DNA from: Planotetraspora kaengkrachanensis
Lineage (GTDB): Bacteria > Actinomycetota > Actinomycetes > Streptosporangiales > Streptosporangiaceae
DNA: 64,000 bases
Assembly (NCBI RefSeq): GCF_016862895.1
Contig: NZ_BONV01000049.1
Location: 30,139 to 94,138 of the forward strand
Direction of reading: 5' to 3'
Shown here: in pieces, positions 53,241 through 61,804 of the stretch
Position numbering within the stretch: position 1 is the first letter of the stretch
How the letters are laid out: the number at the start of each line of letters is the position of its first letter
The notes under the pieces: generated by a model
What the model saw: only the letters and a program-made list of their open reading frames with translations
What the model was told of the DNA's origin: nothing
Databases searched by the model: none
Translations under genes and position numbers: made by a program

Positions 53241-53389
53241 GATCCAGGTGTCCGCCGACACCGCCCGCAAAGGTTACGAGTGCAGCCCATCGACGCCGTT
53301 GCGGATTCTGCTGGCCAGCCAGGAGGCCCCGCTCTCCGCTGTGAACCGTGCCGCGCCAGTTCGGCCTCCAGCTCGGCGATCCGTCGCCG

Positions 53390-53590
53390 GGCGGCGACCA
53401 GTTCGACCTGATCTGAAGACGTAATGCCGGGGTCGAGCCCTGCGTCGATGCGGTCCTGCTTGCGCCAGTTGTAGATCGTCTGGTCACTGGTCTGCAGGTC
53501 CGCGGCCAACTGCTGAACGGTCCGGCCACCCTGGAGCAGGTCCAGAACCTTACGACGGAACTCGGGGGGCTTAGCTCCTCGGCATGCTGA
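53390..53590 (-). pseudogene. IS3-family transposase OrfA remnant
   Basis: KPPEFRRKVLDLLQGGRTVQ, QLAADLQTSDQTIYNWRKQD, SSDQVELVAARRRIAELEAE is an IS3-type OrfA (helix-turn-helix plus leucine-zipper start). A good start (CAGGAG before an ATG at about 53585) is out of frame by one base with the rest, so the ORF begins with a frameshift. OrfB (DDE domain) is absent. Confidence 0.7.
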
Positions 53591-53687
53591 CCTCTCCTGA
53601 GGATCTACGAAAGCCGGTGAACATCAGAGTGTCCACGAAACTCGGTGCGGTTGTGACCGTCGCCCGGTGAGATGGTGGACGGTTGCA

Positions 53688-53727
53688 AGTCGGTGTCGAG
53701 CATCCCTGTGGATGCTCGACACCGACT
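53688..53727. repeat. Perfect 18-bp inverted repeat
   Basis: AGTCGGTGTCGAGCATCC (53688-53705), loop CTGT, and its exact complement (53710-53727). It lies 29 bp past the stop of the SDR gene ending at 53756 and next to the IS3 remnant. Either the operon terminator or an end structure of the insertion element. Confidence 0.75.
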
Positions 53728-53755
53728 CTGTATGGTGCTCGAGGCCTCGCGGATT

Positions 53756-54586
53756 TCAGGCTGGCGAGGTCCCCTGTGCGAGCTGTGCGAGGTGGTCCCA
53801 CTCCTCCCAGAGGGCAATCCGGCGGGCGTACTCCGGGCGGATGAGTGGAAGCCCGTTCGCGCCGAACAGAGTCCTCAGCGGAGGATTGGGGTCATCGGCG
53901 AGGGTAAGCATTGCTCGCCCAGCCGCCGCAGGGTCTCCTGGGGCGATTCCCGTGTCCTCGAACCCGGCCATCACCAGCGCGCGTGCGTGGTCGTATTCGG
54001 GCATCTGTGGCGCCATGTTCCCGAGCTCGCTCGGGAACATGAGCGGCTCGACGAGCGTGACATGCACGCCGTACTCCGCGACCTCCGCCGCCAACGCTTG
54101 GCTCAACGCCTCCAGTGCCCACTTAGTCGCGTGGTACGTCCCCATAGTTGGGAGCGCCACGACCCCGCCCATTGAGGAGATCTGGATGATCCGACCGCTG
54201 CGACGGTTCCTCATGTGCGGCACGACTGCCTGCGACGTGTAGAAGGCGCCGAAGTAGTTGACCTCCATCTGCTCACGGGCCTGGGCGGCCGTGACTTCTT
54301 CTACCGCTCCCATCACGGCCTGCCCCGCGTTGTTGACGAGGATGTCGATCCCGCCGAACCGCTCTTCGGCAGCCGCGACCGCCCGATGTACTGCGGCCTC
54401 GTCCGTGACGTCGAGCTCCAGGGGAAGGGCCAGGTCGCCGTAGTTCTCAGCGAGTGAGTCCAGCGTGCCGGCGGAGCGGGCGGCCGCGGCAACACGATCG
54501 CCGCGAGAGAGCGCGGCTTCCGCCCACTGGGCTCCCAAGCCTCGCGATGCTCCGGTGATGAACCAGGTCTTTGGTGTGTTCGACAT
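53756..54586 (-). CDS. SDR-family oxidoreductase
   Basis: 276 residues, classical short-chain dehydrogenase: TWFITGASRGLGAQWAEAAL (TGxxxGxG), LDVTDEAAVHRAVAAA, IDILVNNAGQAVMGAVEEVT, IIQISSMGGVVALPTMGTYH, ATKWALEALSQAL (catalytic S, Y and K present). A short linker separates it from the upstream aldo-keto reductase gene. AAGGAG precedes the ATG. Ketone or alcohol substrate unknown. Confidence 0.92.
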   Translation of the reverse strand: MSNTPKTWFITGASRGLGAQWAEAALSRGDRVAAAARSAGTLDSLAENYGDLALPLELDVTDEAAVHRAVAAAEERFGGIDILVNNAGQAVMGAVEEVTAAQAREQMEVNYFGAFYTSQAVVPHMRNRRSGRIIQISSMGGVVALPTMGTYHATKWALEALSQALAAEVAEYGVHVTLVEPLMFPSELGNMAPQMPEYDHARALVMAGFEDTGIAPGDPAAAGRAMLTLADDPNPPLRTLFGANGLPLIRPEYARRIALWEEWDHLAQLAQGTSPA

Positions 54587-54626
54587 ATCAGTGATCTCCT
54601 TCGTGTCTTTTCGTTGTCTGTGAGAG

Positions 54627-55598
54627 TCAGGCTGGACGCACTGACGGCCAGGCCAAGCGAGCGGTCTCGCTCGCTTCGTCGATCGCTCTGAGTAGCTCGG
54701 GAGGCAGTGGCGCGTCCTGCACCGCATCGAGGTTCTGGGCGAGGTGTTCGAGGCGGGATGCGCCGAGGATGATCCCGTCGCCGTGTACGCCGTCGAGGTG
54801 CGAGTGATGCACGAGCCAGCGCAGGGCCGCATCGGTCGGCGAGATCCCAGACGATTCGCAACTGGCCTTGAATGTGCGCATCGCCTGCAGGTACGGCTCG
54901 TTCCAGTAACGGCGGCGGTACTGCGCGCCTTGGGCATGACTTCCGTCGAACCGCGATCCGGAGTCCACGGCGGCTTCGTCGCCGAAGGACGGAGCGAAGG
55001 CCCCGCCCGCGAGCGGGTTGTAGGCATGGAAACGAAGCCCGTGCCGCCGAAGGACCGGCATCAGTTCGGTCTCCGCCGCACGGGTCGCGGCGTTGTAGAG
55101 ACCCTGGTAGACCGTGGGGCGGAGCCAGCCGTTGTCCTCGACGATGGCCATCGTCTCCTCGATGTCGTCAGCGGCGACGTTGCTCAGTCCGAACTCGGCG
55201 ATGGCGCCTTCGTCATGGAGCTCATGAACGGTGCGCAACGTGTTCTCCCATGGCGTGTCCTGTGCGCGCACATTGAGGTAGAGCAGGTCGGCGCGCTCTG
55301 CCCGAAGCCGGTCAAGGCTCGCCCGCAGGCAGGCGCGGAGCACGTCCGGCTCGTGTCCTCGTTCGGTGGCGAGGGGGTCGTATCTGACGGCGATCTCGAA
55401 CGTGTCGGGGGCATCCAGATCGCCGAGCATCTGCTCGCAGGATCCGTCGCCGTACACGTAGCAGGTGTCGACCTCGCGGTAGGCGCGATCATGAAACAGA
55501 TCGAGCATCGAGCGAGCTGTGGACGCATCGCGAACACGCGCGCCGCGCCCGTGATGGCCGAGCGTCATGGTGCCGAAGATGATCCGTTCAACAGGCAC
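54627..55598 (-). CDS. Aldo-keto reductase family protein with altered tetrad
   Basis: 323 residues, AKR7 (aflatoxin aldehyde reductase)-like. REVDTCYVYGDGSCEQMLGD keeps the Asp and Tyr of the catalytic tetrad. At the Lys position (IATK in relatives) it reads IAVR, and at the His position (YLHAPD in relatives) it reads YLNVRAQD, so Lys is Arg and His is Asn. PTVYQGLYNAATRAAETELM and FHAYNPLAGG are normal. The GTG at 55598 has AGGAGG upstream. First gene of an operon with the SDR, divergent from a TetR gene with twin operators. Confidence 0.88.
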   Translation of the reverse strand: MPVERIIFGTMTLGHHGRGARVRDASTARSMLDLFHDRAYREVDTCYVYGDGSCEQMLGDLDAPDTFEIAVRYDPLATERGHEPDVLRACLRASLDRLRAERADLLYLNVRAQDTPWENTLRTVHELHDEGAIAEFGLSNVAADDIEETMAIVEDNGWLRPTVYQGLYNAATRAAETELMPVLRRHGLRFHAYNPLAGGAFAPSFGDEAAVDSGSRFDGSHAQGAQYRRRYWNEPYLQAMRTFKASCESSGISPTDAALRWLVHHSHLDGVHGDGIILGASRLEHLAQNLDAVQDAPLPPELLRAIDEASETARLAWPSVRPA

Positions 55599-55629
55599 GG
55601 CGATCCTCCTCAAAGCAAAGCGAACGTCT

Positions 55630-55685
55630 GTACCGGAGATGTATCTCCGGTACGTGGAAGCTAGCATAGCGGAGACCGATCTCCG
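55630..55685. promoter_or_regulatory. Twin TetR operator, CGGAGA-N4-TCTCCG
   Basis: Two palindromes of the same form lie 36 bp apart: CGGAGA-TGTA-TCTCCG (55634-55649, embedded in a longer perfect GTACCGGAGAT/ATCTCCGGTAC) and CGGAGA-CCGA-TCTCCG (55670-55685). They fill the gap between the divergent reductase and TetR genes and are the likely binding sites of that TetR protein. Confidence 0.8.
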
Positions 55686-55718
55686 ATTCCGGTCTGATGC
55701 TGTGAGGTGAGGAGCCGC

Positions 55719-56375
55719 ATGGATGAGAACGCGACGAACCAGTCGGCTGATCAGCGGGCACGGCGCAAGGACGCGACGCGGAACCGTGCGGCATTGATCG
55801 CGGCCGGTGCCGAGCTGTTCGACGCGGCCGGCATGATGCCGACGCTGGACGATGTGGCGCGACGAGCCGGCGTGGGCGTGGGGACCGCCTATCGCCACTT
55901 CCCCAACAAGTACGTTCTGGCGCAGGCAGTGCTGGCCGAGACGATGGAAGCGATGCTTGACGCCGCGGAGAGGGCGGCGAGGATGGAGGATGCGGCCGCT
56001 GGACTCACGGCCTTCTTCGAGGCCGTGCTCGAGCCTCAGGCGAGCAAGCGCGCTCTTGGGGAACTTCTGAGGAGCACGCAAACCTCAGAGCCCGACGCCA
56101 ACGATGTGCAGAGCCGAGTCGAACGCTGTATCGAGCTGCTTTTGCAGCGTGGCCGCGAGCAGCGGGTGATCCGCGCCGATCTTGCAGCGACAGACATCGG
56201 CGTGCTGATGTCTGTGATGACCCACCTGATCGAGACCTTTGGCGAGGCCGACCCGCAACTGTGGCGCCGCTTCGTGCCGATCCTGCTCGACGGGCTGCGG
56301 GCGGATGCGCCGAGTCCGCTCCCCGGTGAGGCGCTCAGCCGGGAGCAGTTCCTGACCCGGCTTCTTGGAGCCTAG
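55719..56375 (+). CDS. TetR-family transcriptional regulator
   Basis: 218 residues. N-terminal HTH: DATRNRAALIAAGAELFDAA, MMPTLDDVARRAGVGVGTAY, RHFPNKYVLAQAVLAETM. A C-terminal ligand domain follows (TetR_C_SACE_7917-like layout). Probably represses its own gene and the divergent aldo-keto reductase/SDR operon through the twin operator. GGAG precedes the ATG at 55719. Confidence 0.92.
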   Translation: MDENATNQSADQRARRKDATRNRAALIAAGAELFDAAGMMPTLDDVARRAGVGVGTAYRHFPNKYVLAQAVLAETMEAMLDAAERAARMEDAAAGLTAFFEAVLEPQASKRALGELLRSTQTSEPDANDVQSRVERCIELLLQRGREQRVIRADLAATDIGVLMSVMTHLIETFGEADPQLWRRFVPILLDGLRADAPSPLPGEALSREQFLTRLLGA

Positions 56376-56485
56376 GGCTGACCTACGCCTGCTTTACGCC
56401 CAGAGCTGTGTCGTTCTGAAGCTCCCTCGTAGTGCGGACACCTACGGTGCGACCCTGCCGAGGGCGCTCAGCGGATGAGTGCGAG

Positions 56486-57007
56486 TCACGACCTGTCGAC
56501 ATCGGACGAGTGGAGGTCTTTTCTGTGACTTTCCGGTGAGTTCTCAGCTGTTTCCAGCTTCCGCCAGATCCGCGCCAGCGCGGCAATGTCGTCCGCATCG
56601 AGGACGTCGACGAAGAACTGCTTAATTGATTCTTCGAAGGTCCGCGCCACGATCTGGATGTAGCGGCGCCCCTCCTCGGTCAGGCTGATCAAAGAAATCC
56701 GGCCATCAGCTTGGTTAGCGCCGCGTACGAGATGGCCAGCGTCGATCAGATCCTGCACGAGCCGGGACGCTCGGGTAGGACTGACGGTCACCAGCTCACT
56801 CGCCAGGGAGCGGACTGGCTGGGGTTCGAAATCCTTGAGGCGGCAGAGGATCTCGAAGGCACTGAACGAGAGCCGGTGGCGTTCCATCAGTACGGCCTCG
56901 ATCCGTGACCGCATGGCCGCCTGGGCGTAGATCAGCCCGAACCAGCCGTCCTGTTCCGGCTGGGAGATGACCGCGGACGTTGTTCGGGGCGCCTTCACGA
57001 AATCCAT
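56486..57007 (-). CDS. MarR-family transcriptional regulator
   Basis: 173 residues: LSFSAFEILCRLKDFEPQPV, RSLASELVTVSPTRASRLVQ, DLIDAGHLVRGANQADGRIS, LISLTEEGRRYIQIVART is the winged helix of MarR. No Cys in the sensing region, so a ligand rather than redox sensor. It probably acts on the esterase/SDR genes that start about 450 bp to the right on the other strand. Confidence 0.92.
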   Translation of the reverse strand: MDFVKAPRTTSAVISQPEQDGWFGLIYAQAAMRSRIEAVLMERHRLSFSAFEILCRLKDFEPQPVRSLASELVTVSPTRASRLVQDLIDAGHLVRGANQADGRISLISLTEEGRRYIQIVARTFEESIKQFFVDVLDADDIAALARIWRKLETAENSPESHRKDLHSSDVDRS

Positions 57008-57459
57008 ACTATCAGCGTCTACATGCCCCCAGGTTTAGGTGCCTGCGCACGCATCAGATAGTGTGCCGATGCAACCCGGCTAGGGGCATGAGTACTCGCC
57101 CGGCAACCCGTGACGCAGGTACGTCGCCCGCGCCGGACGGCCAACCGGCCCCGTAAAGAAGGAGAAGTGCATGTCAGGCAAGCTCCACGGGCGTCAGCGG
57201 CACCGAACTGTTCGTCTCCGGGGGCAATGGGCCAGTCCTAGGCCTGTTCGACGTTCGAATCATTAGGCCGGTTTGCGCTTCGGATCCACAGCTGGCCCCG
57301 TCGCTGAAAGCCAGGCACACCGGCCCGGCCCGTCAGCGGATGCCATCGATCAGCTGCCGCTCGCTGAACAACGACGCCCGCCGCTGCCGGAGACCCGCTC
57401 ACGCGGCTGTGGCCGCGGGCGACCCCGGAACAACTCTCACCACAACATGGAGGATCACA
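57008..57459. other. Intergenic region between marR and esterase genes
   Basis: About 450 bp. ACTATC at 57008-57015 and GATAGT near 57060 form a widely spaced inverted pair that could belong to MarR control. A start with GAAGGAG near 57171 opens only 31 codons; one base over, GVSGTELFVSGGNGPVLGLF is coding-like without a start. Nothing firm. Confidence 0.35.
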
Positions 57460-58398
57460 GTGCTCAGCATCGACAACGAACTTCTCGAGGTGGTCGGCGC
57501 GATCGCAGCCGCCACTCCGCAGATGCCGGCGGCCATCGGGGACTGGCAGACGCGGCGGGCGACCATCGATTCCGTCTATGGCGCGCTGGCCGCCGCCGCA
57601 GCACGGGACGACCGCATCGAAGCGGCCGACTTCACTGTGCCGTCATCCGGAGGGCACGCCGTCCCGCTGCGCATGTACAAGCCGACGCATGCGCCGAATG
57701 CCCTTGTCGTCTACGTGCACGGCGGTGGCCTCATCGCGGGAAGCCTCGACGGATACGACCACGTCTGCCGCCGATACGCATCAGAGGCCGGGGTGGCGTT
57801 GATCGCAGTCGACTACCGTCTCGCGCCCGAATCACCGTTCCCGGGAGCCGTCGACGACTGCGTCGCAGCGGTCGAGTGGGCGATCAGGCATGCTGCGGAA
57901 CATGCGCCCGGAGCGCGCGTCGCAATCATGGGTGACTCCGCCGGGGGCGGCCTTGCGGCCGCAACGGCGCTGGTATGCCGCGACCGTCAGATCGGCCCTT
58001 TGGCCGCGCAAATCCTCGTGTACCCGATGCTCGACGACCGCACGGCGATCGCCGACTCAGCTATTGAGCCGTTCCTCGCCTGGTCGGTCGCCGACAACAT
58101 CACCGGCTGGCAGGCATATCTCGGCGAGAGGTACGGCACGGACGAGGTGCCTGCTTCGGCTTCGGTCGCTCGTGCGGACTCGCTCCATGACATGCCGTCG
58201 GCCTACCTCGAGGTTGGGCAGTTGGATCTCTTCTGCGCAGAGACCGTGACCTACGCCGAGCGGCTCATGGAACACGGCGTGGCCGTACATCTGTCAGTCC
58301 GCCCCGGCGCGATCCACGGCTTCGACCAGTTCGCGCCCGGCTCCGGGCTGGCACGACATGCGTTCGCCGATCGTGTCGCCTTCCTGCAGAGCTTGTGA
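57460..58398 (+). CDS. Alpha/beta hydrolase, HSL-type esterase
   Basis: 312 residues of the hormone-sensitive-lipase family. Oxyanion motif YVHGGGLIAGSLDGYDHVCR, nucleophile elbow VAIMGDSAGGGLAAATALVC, acid in VGQLDLFCAET and His in GAIHGFDQFAPG. The GTG at 57460 has GGAGG upstream. An SDR gene follows after 100 bp on the same strand, so both may act on one imported ester or ketone. Confidence 0.92.
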   Translation: MLSIDNELLEVVGAIAAATPQMPAAIGDWQTRRATIDSVYGALAAAAARDDRIEAADFTVPSSGGHAVPLRMYKPTHAPNALVVYVHGGGLIAGSLDGYDHVCRRYASEAGVALIAVDYRLAPESPFPGAVDDCVAAVEWAIRHAAEHAPGARVAIMGDSAGGGLAAATALVCRDRQIGPLAAQILVYPMLDDRTAIADSAIEPFLAWSVADNITGWQAYLGERYGTDEVPASASVARADSLHDMPSAYLEVGQLDLFCAETVTYAERLMEHGVAVHLSVRPGAIHGFDQFAPGSGLARHAFADRVAFLQSL

Positions 58399-58498
58399 TC
58401 GGAGCTGGCGACGCGGCCCCACCCCCTGCACACAACCGCGTCAACTCAGCCGAACCCCATCCGCCCCGCCTGAACTCATTCATCTGAGGAGATATCCG

Positions 58499-59245
58499 AT
58501 GGAGACCAAGACTGCCCTCATTACCGGCTCGACAAGTGGAATCGGTCGTGCCACTGCGCTCAAGCTCGCCCGTGACGGCGTCCGCGTCGTGGTTTCCGGC
58601 CGCGACGCTGACCGAGGCATGGAAGTTGTGAAGCGGATCCGCGCCGAAGGAGGAGGGGCCGAGTTCGTCGGTGCCGAGCTACGTGATGCCCAGTCCGCGG
58701 CGGAACTCGCGGCCAAGGCGACCAAGGTCGCCGAGTCTGCTGGTGGCGTCCTAAACATTCTGGTGAACAACGCGGCGATCGGATCCGGTGGGCCTACGGC
58801 GGGCACCGAGGAGTCGACTTTCGATGCGGTGCTGGCCACTAACCTGAAGGTCCCGTTCTATTTGGTCGCGAACATCGCACCGGCGATGGCGGCACGTGGC
58901 GGGGGCGCGATCGTCAATGTGTCCACGCTCGCCGCCGAAGTCGCGCTTCCGGGGCTGTCGGTGTACGGAGCGAGCAAGGCGGCCTTGGACCTGCTGACCA
59001 AGAGCTGGGCGGCTGAGTTCGGTCCCGCCGGGGTGCGCGTGAACTCCGTGAGCCCCGGCCCAACCCGTACCCCGGGATCCGAGGCCTTGGGGGAGGCGCT
59101 GGAGCAGCTCGCGGCGCAGGCCCCGCTGGGATTCGTTGCGGATCCGGAAGACATCGCCGCGGCCATCGCGTTCCTCGTCAGCGATCAGGCCCGCTTCATT
59201 ACCGGTGCCGTGCTCGATGTGAACGGTGGCCGTACGGTCGTATGA
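58499..59245 (+). CDS. SDR-family oxidoreductase
   Basis: 248 residues: TKTALITGSTSGIGRATALK, VVVSGRDADRGMEVVKRIRA, LNILVNNAAIGSGGPTAGTE, IVNVSTLAAEVALPGLSVYG, ASKAALDLLTKSWAAEFGPA, VNSVSPGPTRTPG. The S-Y-K triad is intact. Start chosen at ATG 58499 (GAGGAGATATCC upstream). Probable partner of the esterase. Confidence 0.92.
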   Translation: METKTALITGSTSGIGRATALKLARDGVRVVVSGRDADRGMEVVKRIRAEGGGAEFVGAELRDAQSAAELAAKATKVAESAGGVLNILVNNAAIGSGGPTAGTEESTFDAVLATNLKVPFYLVANIAPAMAARGGGAIVNVSTLAAEVALPGLSVYGASKAALDLLTKSWAAEFGPAGVRVNSVSPGPTRTPGSEALGEALEQLAAQAPLGFVADPEDIAAAIAFLVSDQARFITGAVLDVNGGRTVV

Positions 59246-59271
59246 GAGTGGGATAGTTCGTCCCCGACGAG

Positions 59272-59640
59272 CACCCTGTCCTCGACCACTGTCTGGCGTG
59301 TCATCCGCCGCGCCTGCGAGGAACTCGCGGCCACTCGACCCGAGTTCGAGAACGTGAAGTTCGCACCCCGCGACTCCCGTCGACTCTTCGCCACCGAGCT
59401 GGTCAACAATGGTCTGCCGATCCACATCGGTGCCGCTGTGCTCGGGCACCTCGATATCCGGACCACCCGCGGCTACGTCGCCGTCTTCGAAGAAGACGTC
59501 ATCACCCGCTACCAGCAGTTCCTCGCACAGCGCCGGTCCATGTGCCCGGTGGAGGAATACCGCGAACCCACCGCCGAGGAGTGGTCCGACTTCCGAGACC
59601 ACTTCGACAAGCGGCGCGTTGAACTCGGCTCCTGCGGCCG
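59272..59640 (+). pseudogene. Tyrosine recombinase C-terminal remnant
   Basis: KFAPRDSRRLFATELVNNGL, PIHIGAAVLGHLDIRTTRGY, VAVFEEDVITRYQQFLAQRR, EEYREPTAEEWSDFRDHFDK, RRVELGSC with the catalytic His (LGHLD) and Tyr (TRGYVAV) of a phage-type integrase. The N-terminal two thirds are gone. Near 59640 the sequence switches abruptly to an unrelated minus-strand gene. Confidence 0.75.
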
Positions 59641-59878
59641 CCCTACGGGACGCCCTGCGGAACGGCAAGCCGAACGTCTCGGCCATGCGGATGAGCATCT
59701 CGGCGTCGGTGGCGTGTGCGGCGGACTGGTGCACGTAGCGGTCGCGCTCGAGCCGCTCCCAGATCCGCCAGCTTCGAAGCCGCGAGTGAACTTCGAGGTC
59801 GTCGCTGTCGAACGCGAGGCGCAGCCGGTGTTCGACCTCTCCGCCATGCTCGCCGATGTGGGGGGAGCCGACGGGCAC
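59640..59878 (-). pseudogene. Truncated gene downstream of the GDSL esterase
   Basis: Starting 30 bp after the GDSL esterase stop, the frame GSPHIGEHGGEVEHRLRLAF, DSDDLEVHSRLRSWRIWERL, RYVHQSAAHATDAEMLIRMA, ETFGLPF has near-perfect G/C codon bias, then ends at the junction with the integrase remnant. Real gene of unknown family, cut off by recombination. Confidence 0.5.
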
Positions 59879-59908
59879 GGTCTCCTCGTCGGCCGGGGCT
59901 GTACGGGG

Positions 59909-61087
59909 TCAGCCGGTCTTGGTGGTGAAGGGGCCGTTGTTCGCGAACACGAGCTTGGCGAAGTTCTCGCCGATGCGGCGATGCCCTTCGGGGCTGGGGT
60001 GGATCCCGTCCGGCAGCGGGAACTTGGCGTGGTCGCTCTCGCCGTAGAGGTCGAGTCCGTCAAGGTAGTGGAGGTTCGGGTCCTCGGTGGCTCGCTGCTT
60101 GACGACGTTGGCGAGTACCTCACGGATGATCGTGAGCGTCAGCCGTCCGGCGGCGGTTTCGGCCGGATCGCCGGTGGCCTTGAACTGGAGGGTTCCGCTT
60201 TCGAGGTCCGGCATCAGGGGGCCGGGGGTGTTTTCGTGGGTCGGGCACAGGACCGGCGACACGAGGAGCAGGGGTGTCGTCGGGTGGCCCTCGCGGATGG
60301 TGTCGAGGAAGCCGTGGACGGCGGGGGCGAAGGCGCGCAGGCGCATGGCGTCGCTGTTGACGACGTTGATGCCGAGCTTGACGCTGATCAGGTCGGCGGG
60401 GGTGTCGCGCATCGCACGCGCGGTGAACGGGTCCACCAGTGCGCTGCCGCCGAATCCGAGGTTGATCAGTTCCACGCCGCCCGCGGCCGCGGCCAGGGCG
60501 GGCCAGATGGTGCTCGGGAAGGCGGCGTTCGAGCCGTGGCTGATGGAGCTGCCGTGGTGCAGCCACACCCGGCGTCCGTTGTCCGGGGCCGGCTCGACGG
60601 GGGCGTCGGTGTGCAGGGCGATCACCTCGGTGATCTCCGCGTGCGGAAGCCAGATCTCGATGTTCTTCTCGCCCTCGGGGAGGTCGGTGAAGTGGGCGGT
60701 GCCCGCCGGTCCCTCGGTGAACTCCGCGGTCTGGGTCTGCATGTCAATGATCGTGCTGAGGTTTCCGCCGTCCACGGTGGCCTGGGCGGTGAGCCGGCCG
60801 TCGACCAGGAGGTCGTACACGCCGTCCGGCGGAGGCGGGAAGCCCAGGTAGACCCGCTTGGTGGGCAGCGTGTCCAGTTCGATGGTGGTGGCGCGGGTGC
60901 GGAAAGCCAGTCGGACGCCGGAGGGCTGGGCCTCGGCCACGGCCAGCCGGTCGTCGGGGATCTGGCGGCGCGCCCAGGCGGGCAGCCGGTGCGGCAGCAG
61001 ACCGTGCGCGGTTTCTTCCACCTCGAGGTGCCCGCGCAGGAAGTCGGCGGTGATGGGGGTGGTGATCCAGTTGTGATCGGTGCTCAT
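59909..61087 (-). CDS. GDSL/SGNH-family esterase
   Basis: 392 residues. An N-terminal beta-domain (residues 1-170: RLAFRTRATTIELDTLPTKR, LPEGEKNIEIWLPHAEITEV) precedes an SGNH hydrolase: block I VWLHHGSSISHGS (nucleophile Ser), block II LINLGFGGSAL (Gly), block III KLGINVVN (Asn), block V LPDGIHPSPEGHRR (Asp and His). Layout resembles carbohydrate-ester hydrolases. No signal peptide, so cytoplasmic. A TetR regulator lies 80 bp upstream on the same strand. Confidence 0.9.
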   Translation of the reverse strand: MSTDHNWITTPITADFLRGHLEVEETAHGLLPHRLPAWARRQIPDDRLAVAEAQPSGVRLAFRTRATTIELDTLPTKRVYLGFPPPPDGVYDLLVDGRLTAQATVDGGNLSTIIDMQTQTAEFTEGPAGTAHFTDLPEGEKNIEIWLPHAEITEVIALHTDAPVEPAPDNGRRVWLHHGSSISHGSNAAFPSTIWPALAAAAGGVELINLGFGGSALVDPFTARAMRDTPADLISVKLGINVVNSDAMRLRAFAPAVHGFLDTIREGHPTTPLLLVSPVLCPTHENTPGPLMPDLESGTLQFKATGDPAETAAGRLTLTIIREVLANVVKQRATEDPNLHYLDGLDLYGESDHAKFPLPDGIHPSPEGHRRIGENFAKLVFANNGPFTTKTG

Positions 61088-61166
61088 TGCCTCAAGCCTT
61101 TGGTTCTGGGTGGGTGGGGGAATCGGGTCAGTACGCGGGGACCGTTCGAAGGGTGCGTGCCGCTGG

Positions 61167-61742
61167 TCAGGGGGTGGCCCGGTTCCGCAATGCGGCGTCG
61201 AGGGAGTCCAGGGTCCACACCCAGGATTCCTGTGAGGCGACGTCCGTGTGGCTGAAGCCACCGGCTGCCTCCAGGTTGGCGTAACCATGGAAGACGCTGC
61301 CGAGCATGCGGACCGCGTGCGTCTGGTCCGGCTCCGTGAGGTTGTAGCCGCGCAAAATCGCCCGTGTCATCTGCGCGTGCCGGACGCCGGCACTGGCTGC
61401 GGCCGTCTGCGGGTCGAGCCGGAACCGGGCTGCTTCGTACCGGCCGGGGTGCGCGCGGGCGTAGTCCCGGTAGGCGTTCGCGAAGGCCATCAGGGCGTCT
61501 TTGCCCGCACGTCCGGCCACGGCATGGGCGACCTGGTCGGCGAGTTCCTCCAGTGCAAGCAGCGCGATCCGGGTTTTGAGCTCCTGGGAGTTCTTCAGGT
61601 GCGAGTACAGGCTCGCAACCTTCACGTCGAAGCGCCGGGCGAGCGCCGACAGAGTCACTTGGTCGAAACCGGCTTCATCGGCAAGTTCCGCACCGGCGAG
61701 CGTCAGCCGCTCCGGGCTCAGTCCAGCCCGAACCACAACCAT
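61167..61742 (-). CDS. TetR-family regulator with WHG domain
   Basis: 191 residues. HTH: LTLAGAELADEAGFDQVTLS, ALARRFDVKVASLYSHLKNS. The C-terminal half (FHGYANLEAAGGF) fits the WHG/TetR_C_33 group. ATG at 61742, with a GTG one codon before it. It precedes the GDSL esterase gene, so regulator and esterase probably form one autoregulated operon. Confidence 0.9.
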   Translation of the reverse strand: MVVVRAGLSPERLTLAGAELADEAGFDQVTLSALARRFDVKVASLYSHLKNSQELKTRIALLALEELADQVAHAVAGRAGKDALMAFANAYRDYARAHPGRYEAARFRLDPQTAAASAGVRHAQMTRAILRGYNLTEPDQTHAVRMLGSVFHGYANLEAAGGFSHTDVASQESWVWTLDSLDAALRNRATP

Positions 61743-61750
61743 CACCTACT

Positions 61751-61804
61751 ATCGATTTCCCTACACGAAGTATGCGTCTACCTAAACCCTGTAGGCAAAT
61801 CGAT
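61751..61804. promoter_or_regulatory. Widely spaced inverted repeat upstream of tetR
   Basis: ATCGATTTCCCTACA (61751-61765) and TGTAGGCAAATCGAT (61790-61804) are complementary at 14 of 15 positions with a 24-bp spacer, ending 9 bp before the tetR start. Probably two half-sites or two operators for the TetR protein. Confidence 0.7.

Noticed and set aside
58751..59878. 375-codon minus-strand ORF over the SDR gene and the integrase remnant
   Set aside because: Only its first 75 codons (59640-59878) show coding bias; the rest is antisense to real plus-strand genes.
59354..61255. 633-codon plus-strand ORF
   Set aside because: Only its first 95 codons are real integrase sequence; the remainder is antisense to the GDSL esterase.
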